A stretch of DNA of 37,021 nt from Fen-999 sp044220545 (lineage in GTDB: Bacteria > Pseudomonadota > Gammaproteobacteria > Burkholderiales > Rhodocyclaceae): the NCBI GenBank assembly GCA_044220545.1, contig JBGAQX010000033.1, forward strand, positions 1-37,021. The letters run 5' to 3'. Under the pieces are notes generated by a model that made no database searches, was not told the DNA's origin, and saw only the letters and a program-made list of their open reading frames with translations. A program made the translations under genes and the position numbers. Shown piece after piece: positions 26,014 to 33,457 of this stretch; positions within the stretch are counted from its first letter, which is position 1; every line of letters starts with the position of its first letter.

Positions 26014-27801
26014 TTGGACCATATCCGCAACTTCTCCATCATCGCCCACATCGACCACGGCAAATCGACCCTGGCCGATCGGATCATCCAGCTTTGTGGT
26101 GGCCTTTCCGATCGTGAGATGTCGGAACAGGTGCTCGACTCCATGGACCTCGAGCGCGAGCGCGGCATCACCATCAAGGCCCAGACCGCGGCACTCTGGT
26201 ACAAGGCCCGCGATGGCAAACGTTACAACCTCAACCTGATCGATACGCCGGGTCATGTCGATTTCTCTTACGAGGTGAGTCGCTCGCTGTCCGCCTGCGA
26301 GGGGGCGTTGCTGGTGGTGGATGCCTCCCAGGGGGTCGAGGCGCAGACGGTGGCCAATTGCTACACGGCGCTCGATCTCGGCGTCGAGGTGGTGCCGGTG
26401 CTGAACAAGATGGATCTCCCCCAGGCGGACCCCGAAACGGCCAAGGAAGAAATCGAAGACGTCATCGGCATCGACGCGACCGACGCCATCCCCTGTTCGG
26501 CGAAGACCGGTGTCGGAATCGAAGACATCCTCGAAGCGGTGATCGCCAGGATTCCCGCGCCCAAGGGCGATCCGGCGGGGCGCCTCAAGGCGCTGATCAT
26601 CGACTCCTGGTTCGACAATTACGTCGGCGTGGTCATGCTGGTGCGGGTCATGGAGGGCACACTCAAGGCCAAGGACCGGATCCTGCTGATGGCCACCGGC
26701 GCCGTGCATCTATGCGAGCAGGTGGGCGTGTTTGCACCCAAGTCGCAGTCGAAGGACCAGCTTGCGGCCGGGGAAGTCGGCTTCATCATCTCCGGCATCA
26801 AGGAACTCAAGGCCGCCAAGGTGGGCGATACCGTCACCATTGCGGACAAACCGGCCACGGAGGCGCTGCCGGGCTTCAAGGAAATCAAGCCGCAAGTATT
26901 CGCCGGCCTCTACCCGATCGAGGCCAACCAGTACGAAGGCCTGCGCGAGTCGCTGGAAAAACTCCAGCTCAACGATGCCTCGCTGCACTACGAGCCGGAA
27001 GTTTCACAGGCGCTGGGCTTCGGTTTCCGCTGCGGCTTCCTGGGCCTCCTGCACATGGAGATCGTTCAGGAGCGCCTGGAGCGCGAGTTCGACCAGGACC
27101 TGATCACCACCGCGCCCACGGTCGTCTATCAAGTGTTGATGCGCGACGGCACGGAACTGTTTGTCGAGAATCCCTCGAAGCTGCCCGAAACGCAGAAGGT
27201 CGAGGAAATCCGCGAACCGATCATCACCACCGAGATCTTCGTGCCCCAGGACTACCTGGGCGCGGTGATCACGCTGTGCATCGGCAAGCGTGGCAATCAA
27301 ATCGACATGCGCTACCACGGCCGGCAGGTGCACGTCACCTACGAAATGCCGCTCGCCGAAGTGGTGTTCGACTTTTTCGACAAGCTCAAGTCGGTATCGC
27401 GCGGCTACGCGTCGCTGGACTACGAGTTCAAGGAGTACCGCGCCGCCGACGTCGTCAAGCTGGACGTGCTGATCAACGGCGACAAGGTGGATGCCCTGTC
27501 CGTGATCGTCCATCGTGCCAACGCGGCCTATCGCGGCCGGGAACTGGCGGCCAAGATGCGCGGTCTGATCCCGCGCCAGATGTACGACGTGGCCATTCAG
27601 GCGGCCATCGGTTCCACCATCGTCGCGCGCGAGAACGTCAAGGCCATGCGCAAGGACGTGCTGGCCAAGTGCTACGGCGGCGATATCACGCGCAAGAAGA
27701 AGCTGCTGGAGAAACAGAAGGCCGGCAAGAAGCGCATGAAGCAGGTCGGCCGTGTCGAGATTCCCCAGGATGCCTTCCTGGCCGTATTGAGAGTGGACTG
27801 A
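26014..27801 (+). CDS. lepA: Elongation factor 4 (LepA)
   Basis: LepA is a ribosome-associated translational GTPase that back-translocates or remodels stalled ribosomes and aids initiation. The 595-residue protein has G1 AHIDHGKST (11-19), the switch II motif DTPGH (77-81), NKMD near 131, EF-G-like domains II, III and V, and the LepA-specific C-terminal domain (GGDITRKKKLLEKQK...KKRMKQ). Translation most likely begins at TTG 26014, giving MDHIRNFSIIAHIDHGK like other LepA proteins. An upstream ATG at 25951 would add 21 Arg/Cys-rich residues that do not fit the family. Its stop overlaps the lepB ATG by one base. Confidence 0.96.
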   Translation: MDHIRNFSIIAHIDHGKSTLADRIIQLCGGLSDREMSEQVLDSMDLERERGITIKAQTAALWYKARDGKRYNLNLIDTPGHVDFSYEVSRSLSACEGALLVVDASQGVEAQTVANCYTALDLGVEVVPVLNKMDLPQADPETAKEEIEDVIGIDATDAIPCSAKTGVGIEDILEAVIARIPAPKGDPAGRLKALIIDSWFDNYVGVVMLVRVMEGTLKAKDRILLMATGAVHLCEQVGVFAPKSQSKDQLAAGEVGFIISGIKELKAAKVGDTVTIADKPATEALPGFKEIKPQVFAGLYPIEANQYEGLRESLEKLQLNDASLHYEPEVSQALGFGFRCGFLGLLHMEIVQERLEREFDQDLITTAPTVVYQVLMRDGTELFVENPSKLPETQKVEEIREPIITTEIFVPQDYLGAVITLCIGKRGNQIDMRYHGRQVHVTYEMPLAEVVFDFFDKLKSVSRGYASLDYEFKEYRAADVVKLDVLINGDKVDALSVIVHRANAAYRGRELAAKMRGLIPRQMYDVAIQAAIGSTIVARENVKAMRKDVLAKCYGGDITRKKKLLEKQKAGKKRMKQVGRVEIPQDAFLAVLRVD

Positions 27802-28589
27802 TGAACTTTCCCCTGATCCTGTTCGTACTGACGCTGGCCACCGGTGTTCTCTGGCTGGCCGATCGCTATGTGTTCCGCAAGCGGCGCGGTGCCGGCGCAA
27901 GAGATCCATGGTGGGTCGAATACGGCGCCAGCTTCTTCCCCGTCATCCTGATCGTCCTGCTGCTGCGATCCTTTCTCGTCGAGCCGTTCAAGATTCCGTC
28001 GGGTTCCATGCTGCCGACACTGCTGGTCGGCGACTTCATCCTGGTCAATAAATATACCTATGGCATTCGCCTGCCGGTCATCAACAAGAAGGTCATCGAA
28101 CTGAAGTCGCCCGAGCGTGGCGACGTGGTGGTGTTTCGCTACCCGGTCGATCCTTCGCTCGACTACATCAAGCGCGTGGTCGGCTTGCCGGGCGACAAGG
28201 TGGAGTACCGCAACAAGCGGCTGACCATCAACGGCGAGGCCATGGCCATGCGTCGCGACGGTGATTTTCTCGACAAGGAAAAGCTGTACTACACGCCACG
28301 CTTCATCGAAAGTCTGGGCAGGGTGGAGCACGAAAGCCTCATCGACGAGGAGGCGCCGCCCTTTGTCGCCCAGGTGCTGCCGTTTTCCCATCGGGACAAT
28401 TGCCACTACAATGCCGAGGGCTTTGACTGCGTGGTTCCGGCCGGCCATTACTTCATGATGGGCGACAACCGCGACAATTCGCAAGACAGCCGCGTCTGGG
28501 GATTCGTGCCGGATGAGAACCTGGTGGGCAAGGCGTTCTTCATCTGGCTCAATTTCAGTGACTGGAAGCGGATCGGTTCGTTCAAGTGA
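27801..28589 (+). CDS. lepB: Signal peptidase I
   Basis: LepB cleaves signal peptides from exported preproteins at the outer face of the inner membrane. The 262-residue protein has two N-terminal membrane segments (about 3-20 and 45-60), nucleophile Ser69 in IPSGSMLPTL, general base Lys124 in DYIKRVVGLPGD, and the C-terminal GDNRDNSQDSR box. TGATG overlap with lepA indicates coupled translation, the same order as in E. coli. Likely substrates in this window include MucD, RseB, the DUF1302 protein and the PEP-CTERM protein. Confidence 0.96.
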   Translation: MNFPLILFVLTLATGVLWLADRYVFRKRRGAGARDPWWVEYGASFFPVILIVLLLRSFLVEPFKIPSGSMLPTLLVGDFILVNKYTYGIRLPVINKKVIELKSPERGDVVVFRYPVDPSLDYIKRVVGLPGDKVEYRNKRLTINGEAMAMRRDGDFLDKEKLYYTPRFIESLGRVEHESLIDEEAPPFVAQVLPFSHRDNCHYNAEGFDCVVPAGHYFMMGDNRDNSQDSRVWGFVPDENLVGKAFFIWLNFSDWKRIGSFK

Positions 28590-28599
28590 GGATGGTCGA

Positions 28600-28959
28600 A
28601 TGAAAAAGACGCAACGCGGAGTGACCCTGACCGGGCTCTTGATGACCAGCGTCATCGTTGCTCTGGTGGCTGTGGCTGGCATGAAGGTCGTGCCGGAGTA
28701 CATCGAATACGGAAAGATCATGTCGAACATGAAGGCGCTGGCACAGGATGCCAGCCTGAAGAACGGCTCCGTATCCGATGTTCGCAATGCCTTCAACCGG
28801 CGCGCGGATATCGACCATATCCAGGCGGTTACCGGTCAGGATCTCGATGTTGGCAAGGAAGGCGGCGCTCTGGTGATTTCTGTCGCCTATACGAAGCGCA
28901 TCTCCATATTCGGCCCGGTCAGCCTGCTGATTGACTTCGAGGGCTCGACCGCGCAGTGA
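28600..28959 (+). CDS. DUF4845 membrane protein with pilin-like N-terminus
   Basis: This 119-residue protein sits between lepB and rnc, the usual place for DUF4845 in betaproteobacteria. Its N-terminus (KKTQRGVTLTGLLMTSVIVA) resembles a type IV pilin leader: a short basic stretch, Gly, then a hydrophobic helix (about 8-28). Glu5 of true pilins is absent. The rest is a small soluble domain. GAGGA precedes the ATG. The stop overlaps the rnc start region. Function is unknown to me; family identity rests on position and N-terminal pattern. Confidence 0.75.
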   Translation: MKKTQRGVTLTGLLMTSVIVALVAVAGMKVVPEYIEYGKIMSNMKALAQDASLKNGSVSDVRNAFNRRADIDHIQAVTGQDLDVGKEGGALVISVAYTKRISIFGPVSLLIDFEGSTAQ

Positions 28960-29630
28960 TGCAGGTGGCACGGCTGGAAACGGCCCTGGGCCACCGGTTT
29001 GGCCAGCCGGACTTGCTCCGCCAGGCGCTGACCCATCGCAGCTACGGCTCGCCGCACAACGAGCGGCTTGAATTCCTCGGCGATTCGGTGCTCAACTGTG
29101 TCATTGCGACGCTGCTCTTCGAACGCTTTGGTGACCTGCGCGAAGGTGACCTGTCGCGTCAGCGAGCCAATCTGGTCAGGCAGGACACCCTGGCCGACAT
29201 TGCCCAGTCGCTGAAATTGGGCGATTGCCTGCGGCTTGGCGAAGGCGAATTGAAGAGCGGCGGTTTCCGGCGACCTTCCATTCTCGCCGATGGGCTGGAG
29301 GCGGTCCTGGGCGCCGTCTATCTCGATGGCGGTTTTGCCGTGGCCCGGGTCGTCATCGAGCACCTGTACGAATCCCTGTTGGCGCTGGTCGACCCGAGCG
29401 TGTCGGCGAAGGATCCGAAGACGGAGCTGCAGGAACTCTTGCAGGCCCGCAAGCTGCCGCTGCCCTGCTATGCCCTGGTGGTGACGCGCGGCGAGGCGCA
29501 CGCCCAGGAATTCGAGGTCGAGTGCGCCATTCCCAGCCTCGACATCCGCGTTTCCGGCACCGGCAGCAGCCGGCGCAACGCCGAACAGGCCGCCGCGCGC
29601 CATGCGGTGGCGCGCGTGTCGACCAAATAG
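28959..29630 (+). CDS. rnc: Ribonuclease III
   Basis: RNase III cleaves double-stranded RNA, processing rRNA precursors and regulating selected mRNAs. The 223-residue protein has the catalytic signature NERLEFLGDSVL (Glu38, Asp42) and the second acidic pair Asp111 and Glu114 in ADGLEAVLGA, followed by a C-terminal double-stranded-RNA-binding domain (about 152-220). ATG 28959 overlaps the DUF4845 stop; GTG 28956 would add one residue. The rnc-era pairing is conserved widely. The strong hairpin before plsX is a possible substrate, though nothing proves it. Confidence 0.95.
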   Translation: MQVARLETALGHRFGQPDLLRQALTHRSYGSPHNERLEFLGDSVLNCVIATLLFERFGDLREGDLSRQRANLVRQDTLADIAQSLKLGDCLRLGEGELKSGGFRRPSILADGLEAVLGAVYLDGGFAVARVVIEHLYESLLALVDPSVSAKDPKTELQELLQARKLPLPCYALVVTRGEAHAQEFEVECAIPSLDIRVSGTGSSRRNAEQAAARHAVARVSTK

Positions 29631-29639
29631 GATCGATCC

Positions 29640-30530
29640 ATGGCCGACCAGACCTTCCACACCGGCTATCTCGCGGTCATCGGGCGACCGAACGTCGGCA
29701 AGTCGACCCTGACCAACCGTTTGGTCGGTGCCAAGATCAGCATCACGTCGAAGAAAGCGCAGACGACGCGCCATCGCATCCACGGCGTATTGACGACCGA
29801 GGCGTGCCAATTCATATTCGTCGATACGCCCGGCTTCCAGACCGCACATCGCAACGCCCTCAATCGCCTGATGAACCGCAGCGTGACGCAGACGCTGGCC
29901 GACGTCGACGTGGTACTTTTTCTGGTCGAGGCGGGGCGCTGGAGTGGCGGCGAGCAGGACATCGTCAGGCTGCTGCCGACGGATCGGCCCGTGGTGCTGG
30001 TCGTGAACAAGGTCGATCGCCTGGCCGACCGCAAGACCGTTCTGCCCTTCCTGGACAAGGTCAGCAGGGAGTTTGCCTTCGCCGACATCGTGCCGGTCAG
30101 CGCCGAACGCGGCGAAAATCTCGATGAGTTGCTCAAGACGGCGGCCAAACACCTGCCGGAAGCCGCGCCGATATTCGAGGCCGACGACATCACCGATCGC
30201 TCCGAACGATTCCTGGCCGCCGAACTGTTGCGCGAGAAGCTCTTTCGCAATCTGGGCGAGGAACTGCCCTACGGCATCGCCGTGGAAATCGAAAAGTTCG
30301 AGCAGGAAGGCGACCTGCGGCGCATCCACGCGGCCGTGGTGGTCGACCGGGCGGCGCACAAGGCCATGGTCATCGGCAAGGGCGGCGAGCGCTTGAAGCG
30401 CATCTCCACCGATGCCCGCAAGGAGATGGAAACCCTGTTCGGCGGCAAGGTCTGGCTTGAAACCTGGGTCAAGATCAAGAGTGGCTGGGCCGACGACGAG
30501 CGGGCCCTGAAGAGCCTCGGTTACGAATGA
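29640..30530 (+). CDS. era: GTPase Era
   Basis: Era is an essential GTPase that binds the 3' end of 16S rRNA and helps assemble the 30S subunit. The 296-residue protein has G1 GRPNVGKST (15-23), G3 DTPG (62-65) and G4 NKVD (123-126), then a C-terminal KH domain with VIGKGGERLKRIS. AGGA lies upstream of the ATG. The stop overlaps recO by ATGA. Length and motif spacing match E. coli Era. Confidence 0.97.
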   Translation: MADQTFHTGYLAVIGRPNVGKSTLTNRLVGAKISITSKKAQTTRHRIHGVLTTEACQFIFVDTPGFQTAHRNALNRLMNRSVTQTLADVDVVLFLVEAGRWSGGEQDIVRLLPTDRPVVLVVNKVDRLADRKTVLPFLDKVSREFAFADIVPVSAERGENLDELLKTAAKHLPEAAPIFEADDITDRSERFLAAELLREKLFRNLGEELPYGIAVEIEKFEQEGDLRRIHAAVVVDRAAHKAMVIGKGGERLKRISTDARKEMETLFGGKVWLETWVKIKSGWADDERALKSLGYE

Positions 30531-31249
30531 GCGCGCAGCGCCAGCGCATCGACGGCGCCGCGGCGTTTCTGCTCCACGCCCATCCCTACAGCGAAACCAG
30601 TCTGGTCCTGGACGTCCTCGCCCGCGACCATGGCCGGGTGGCCATTCTCGCCCGCGGAGCCCGCCGCCCGCGTTCGGCCTTGCGCGCCGTATTGCTGGCT
30701 TTCCAGCCGCTGGAGCTCGGCTGGTTCGGCGCCGGCGAGGTCAAGACGCTGGCCAAGGCCGAGTGGCAGGGCGGCCTGCCGCTGCTGACCGGCAAGTGCC
30801 TGCTGCTGGGCTACTACCTGAACGAACTGCTTCTGAAACTGCTGCCGCGCGAGGACGCGCACCCCACGCTGTTCGACGCCTATGCGGCCGCGCTGGCGGC
30901 GCTGGCGCACGGCGCGGCGGAAGCCGCCGAATTGCGCCGCTTCGAGAAGACGCTGCTGCGTGAGCTGGGCTATGGACTGGCACTCGATTGCGAAGCCGGC
31001 AGCGGCCATCCCGTGCAGCCGGAGCGGCGCTATGTCTATCTGATCGAGCGCGGTGCGGTCGAGTCGACGGGGGCCGCGGGCCTGCCGGAACTGTCGGGGA
31101 AGACGCTGCTGGACCTCGCCGCCGACGATTACAGCGACCCGCGCACCGTCACCGAAAGCAAGGCGCTGATGCGTCAGTTGATGGCACACTATCTCGGTGG
31201 CCAAACCTTGCAGTCGCGACGAATCTTTGTGGAGTTACAGGAACTGTGA
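30527..31249 (+). CDS. recO: DNA repair protein RecO
   Basis: RecO works with RecR, and in most bacteria RecF, to load RecA onto SSB-coated single-stranded DNA and to anneal complementary strands. The 240-residue protein has the N-terminal OB-fold (about 5-80, with YSETSLVLDVLARDHGRVAI) and a helical C-terminal domain. It lacks the zinc-binding cysteines found in Gram-positive RecO. It overlaps era at its start and pdxJ at its end. recF and recR are not in the window. Confidence 0.93.
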   Translation: MSAQRQRIDGAAAFLLHAHPYSETSLVLDVLARDHGRVAILARGARRPRSALRAVLLAFQPLELGWFGAGEVKTLAKAEWQGGLPLLTGKCLLLGYYLNELLLKLLPREDAHPTLFDAYAAALAALAHGAAEAAELRRFEKTLLRELGYGLALDCEAGSGHPVQPERRYVYLIERGAVESTGAAGLPELSGKTLLDLAADDYSDPRTVTESKALMRQLMAHYLGGQTLQSRRIFVELQEL

Positions 31250-31995
31250 TTGAACTCGGCGTCAATATCGATCATGTGGCGACCATCCGTCAGGCGCGCC
31301 GCACCTATGAACCCGATCCCGTCTGGGCGGCCGTCGAAGCGCATCTCGGCGGTGCCGACGGCATCACCGTGCACCTGCGCGAAGATCGCCGCCACATCCA
31401 GGACCACGATGTCCACCGCCTGCGCGACCTCACCCATATCAAGCTGAACCTCGAGATGGCCGCGACCGACGAGATGGTGGACATCGCCTGCCGGCTGAAA
31501 CCGGAAATGGCCATGCTGGTGCCGGAAGGCCGGCACGAGGTCACCACCGAGGGCGGGCTCGACGTTGTCGGCCAGGAGGCCAAGCTGAAGGCCGCGGTCG
31601 CCCGGCTGGCCGACGCCGGCATCGTCAGCAGCGTCTTCATCGACGCCGAATTGCCGCAGGTGGCCGCCGCCGCGCGCATCGGCGCCCGGGTGTGCGAGAT
31701 TCACACCGGGCCCTACGCCCACGCCTTCCACGAGCGCGGCCGCGACGCCGGGAGCGCCGCCGTGCTCGCCGAGATCGAGAAGATCCGCGCCGCCGGCCAG
31801 GCCATCCGCGAGCTGGGCATGCGCTTCAACGCCGGCCATGCGCTCAACTATTACAACGTCCAGCCGGTGGCGCGGCTGGCGGGGGTGCGCGAACTGCACA
31901 TCGGCCACGCCATCGTCAGTCGCGCCGTGTTCGTCGGCATGCGCGAGGCGGTGCGCGAAATGAAGCGGCTGATGCGCGAGGCGGCCCAGGCTTGA
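31246..31995 (+). CDS. pdxJ: Pyridoxine 5'-phosphate synthase
   Basis: PdxJ condenses 3-amino-1-hydroxyacetone phosphate with 1-deoxyxylulose 5-phosphate in the DXP-dependent vitamin B6 pathway. The 249-residue TIM-barrel protein begins at GTG 31246 with the NIDHVATIRQARR motif (His10). It carries the catalytic His43 and Glu70 equivalents and NAGHALNYYNV (His198). GGAG and AGGAA lie in the end of recO, and the GTG overlaps the recO stop. PdxA is not in the window. The recO-pdxJ-acpS order matches E. coli. Confidence 0.96.
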   Translation: MIELGVNIDHVATIRQARRTYEPDPVWAAVEAHLGGADGITVHLREDRRHIQDHDVHRLRDLTHIKLNLEMAATDEMVDIACRLKPEMAMLVPEGRHEVTTEGGLDVVGQEAKLKAAVARLADAGIVSSVFIDAELPQVAAAARIGARVCEIHTGPYAHAFHERGRDAGSAAVLAEIEKIRAAGQAIRELGMRFNAGHALNYYNVQPVARLAGVRELHIGHAIVSRAVFVGMREAVREMKRLMREAAQA

Positions 31996-32384
31996 TCCAC
32001 GGCATCGGCACCGACATCGTCGCCGTGGCGCGCATGGCCGAGTTCTGGCGGCGTCATGGCGAGCGGGCGCTGGACAAGGTGCTGGCGCCGGCCGAGCGGG
32101 CCGAGTGCCGCGCCAGCAAACGCCCCGAGCGCTTCCTGGCCAAACGCTTTGCCGCCAAGGAGGCCCTGGGCAAGGCGCTCGGCACGGGCATCCGCGCACC
32201 GGTCCTGTTGACTGCGATCGCGGTAAGCCACGACACGCTCGGCAAGCCGGCCTTCAGCCTGGCGCCGGAACTGGCCGCCCATCTCGCCGACCGGGGCCTG
32301 ACGGCCCATCTGTCCCTAAGCGACGAGCAGGACTACGCGCTCGCCTTCGTCATCGTCGAAACAATGGAGTCCACTCAACCATGA
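31992..32384 (+). CDS. acpS: Holo-ACP synthase
   Basis: AcpS transfers 4'-phosphopantetheine from CoA to the serine of apo-ACP, activating the AcpP encoded at 13989-14228. The 130-residue protein has the two family motifs: GIGTDIV with magnesium-binding Asp8, and RFAAKEALGKALGTG with Glu57. No ATG precedes the first motif, so translation must begin at TTG 31992, which overlaps the pdxJ stop (TTGA). The rare start and full overlap suggest that it is made by coupled re-initiation at low level. Confidence 0.94.
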   Translation: MIHGIGTDIVAVARMAEFWRRHGERALDKVLAPAERAECRASKRPERFLAKRFAAKEALGKALGTGIRAPVLLTAIAVSHDTLGKPAFSLAPELAAHLADRGLTAHLSLSDEQDYALAFVIVETMESTQP

Positions 32385-33415
32385 ACCATGGCCCCCTGGT
32401 GGTCGATATCGCCGGCACGGCGTTGTGCGATCACGAACGCGAGCGCTTGTGCCATCCGCTGATCGGCGGCGTCATCCTGTTTACCCGCAACTACGAGACG
32501 CCGGATCAACTGCGCGCGCTCTGCGCCGAAATCCACGCCCTGCGCCAGCCGCCGCTGCTGATCGCCGTCGACCACGAAGGCGGCCGGGTGCAGCGCTTTC
32601 GCGACGGCTTCACCCGGTTGCCGGCGATGCGCGAGCTCGGCCAATGGTGGGACGAGACACCGCGCTCGGCGGTCGAGTCGACGCGCGCCGTCGGCTATCT
32701 GCTCGCCGCCGAACTGCGCTCGCTCGGCATCGACTTTTCCTTCGCGCCGGTGCTGGACCTCGATTGGGGCAACAGCGGCGTCATCGGCAACCGCGCCTTC
32801 CACGGCGATCCGGCGGCGGTCACGGCACTGGCCGGCGCGCTGATCGAAGGCATGCGCGAAGCCGGCATGGGTTGTTGCGGCAAGCATTTCCCCGGCCACG
32901 GCTGGGTCAAGGCGGATTCGCATCTGGCGGTGCCGGTCGACGAGCGCAGTCCGGCGGAGCTGGAAGCCGACCTGACGCCCTATCGCGAACTTGCGCTCGA
33001 TGCCGTCATGCCCGCCCATGTCATCTACCCGCAAGTCGACGATCGGCCGGCCGGGTTCTCGCCGGTCTGGCTGGGCAAGCTCAGGAAGGAGTTGGGCTTC
33101 GACGGCGTCATCTTCAGCGACGACCTGTCGATGGAAGGCGCCAGCGCGGTGGGTGGCATCGTCGAGCGGGTCGAAGCGGCGTGGAGCGCCGGTTGCGACA
33201 TGCTGATCGTCTGCAATTCGCCCGACGCGGTGGATGAAGTGCTGGCCCGGTGGCGACCCGAACCCGATCCGGTCAGCGCGGCGCGCGTCGCCCGGCTGCT
33301 GCCACGTAGCCCCGGGCTGCCCTGGCACGAACTGGCCGGGCAGGGCACCTATCAGGCAGGGCGCTCGGTGGCTCGCCGGCTGGCCGGGGATCTGCCCGCA
33401 CCGAACAAGGCCTGA
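32381..33415 (+). CDS. nagZ: Beta-N-acetylhexosaminidase NagZ
   Basis: NagZ is a cytoplasmic family-3 glycoside hydrolase that removes N-acetylglucosamine from anhydromuropeptides during cell-wall recycling. Its product can signal AmpC beta-lactamase induction where that system exists. The 344-residue protein has the substrate-binding IAVDHEGGRVQRF (61-73), KHFPGHG (168-174), the Asp179-His181 acid/base dyad and nucleophile Asp248 in FSDDLSMEGA. The ATG overlaps the acpS stop. It ends the lepA-to-nagZ gene train and converges on the DUF1302 gene over a 42-bp gap. Confidence 0.95.
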   Translation: MNHGPLVVDIAGTALCDHERERLCHPLIGGVILFTRNYETPDQLRALCAEIHALRQPPLLIAVDHEGGRVQRFRDGFTRLPAMRELGQWWDETPRSAVESTRAVGYLLAAELRSLGIDFSFAPVLDLDWGNSGVIGNRAFHGDPAAVTALAGALIEGMREAGMGCCGKHFPGHGWVKADSHLAVPVDERSPAELEADLTPYRELALDAVMPAHVIYPQVDDRPAGFSPVWLGKLRKELGFDGVIFSDDLSMEGASAVGGIVERVEAAWSAGCDMLIVCNSPDAVDEVLARWRPEPDPVSAARVARLLPRSPGLPWHELAGQGTYQAGRSVARRLAGDLPAPNKA

Positions 33416-33457
33416 GCGGGGCACCCGGCCGCACTGGCACCCGCCGGTGTCGACAGC

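Noticed and set aside
26358..27800. Out-of-frame ORF through lepA joined to lepB
   Set aside because: The Arg/Gly-rich translation is a frame shadow of lepA. The real lepB begins at ATG 27801, so this is not a fusion.
33422..33449. Inverted repeat between nagZ and the DUF1302 gene as a terminator
   Set aside because: The 7-bp stem needs a bulge and no T-tract follows on either strand.
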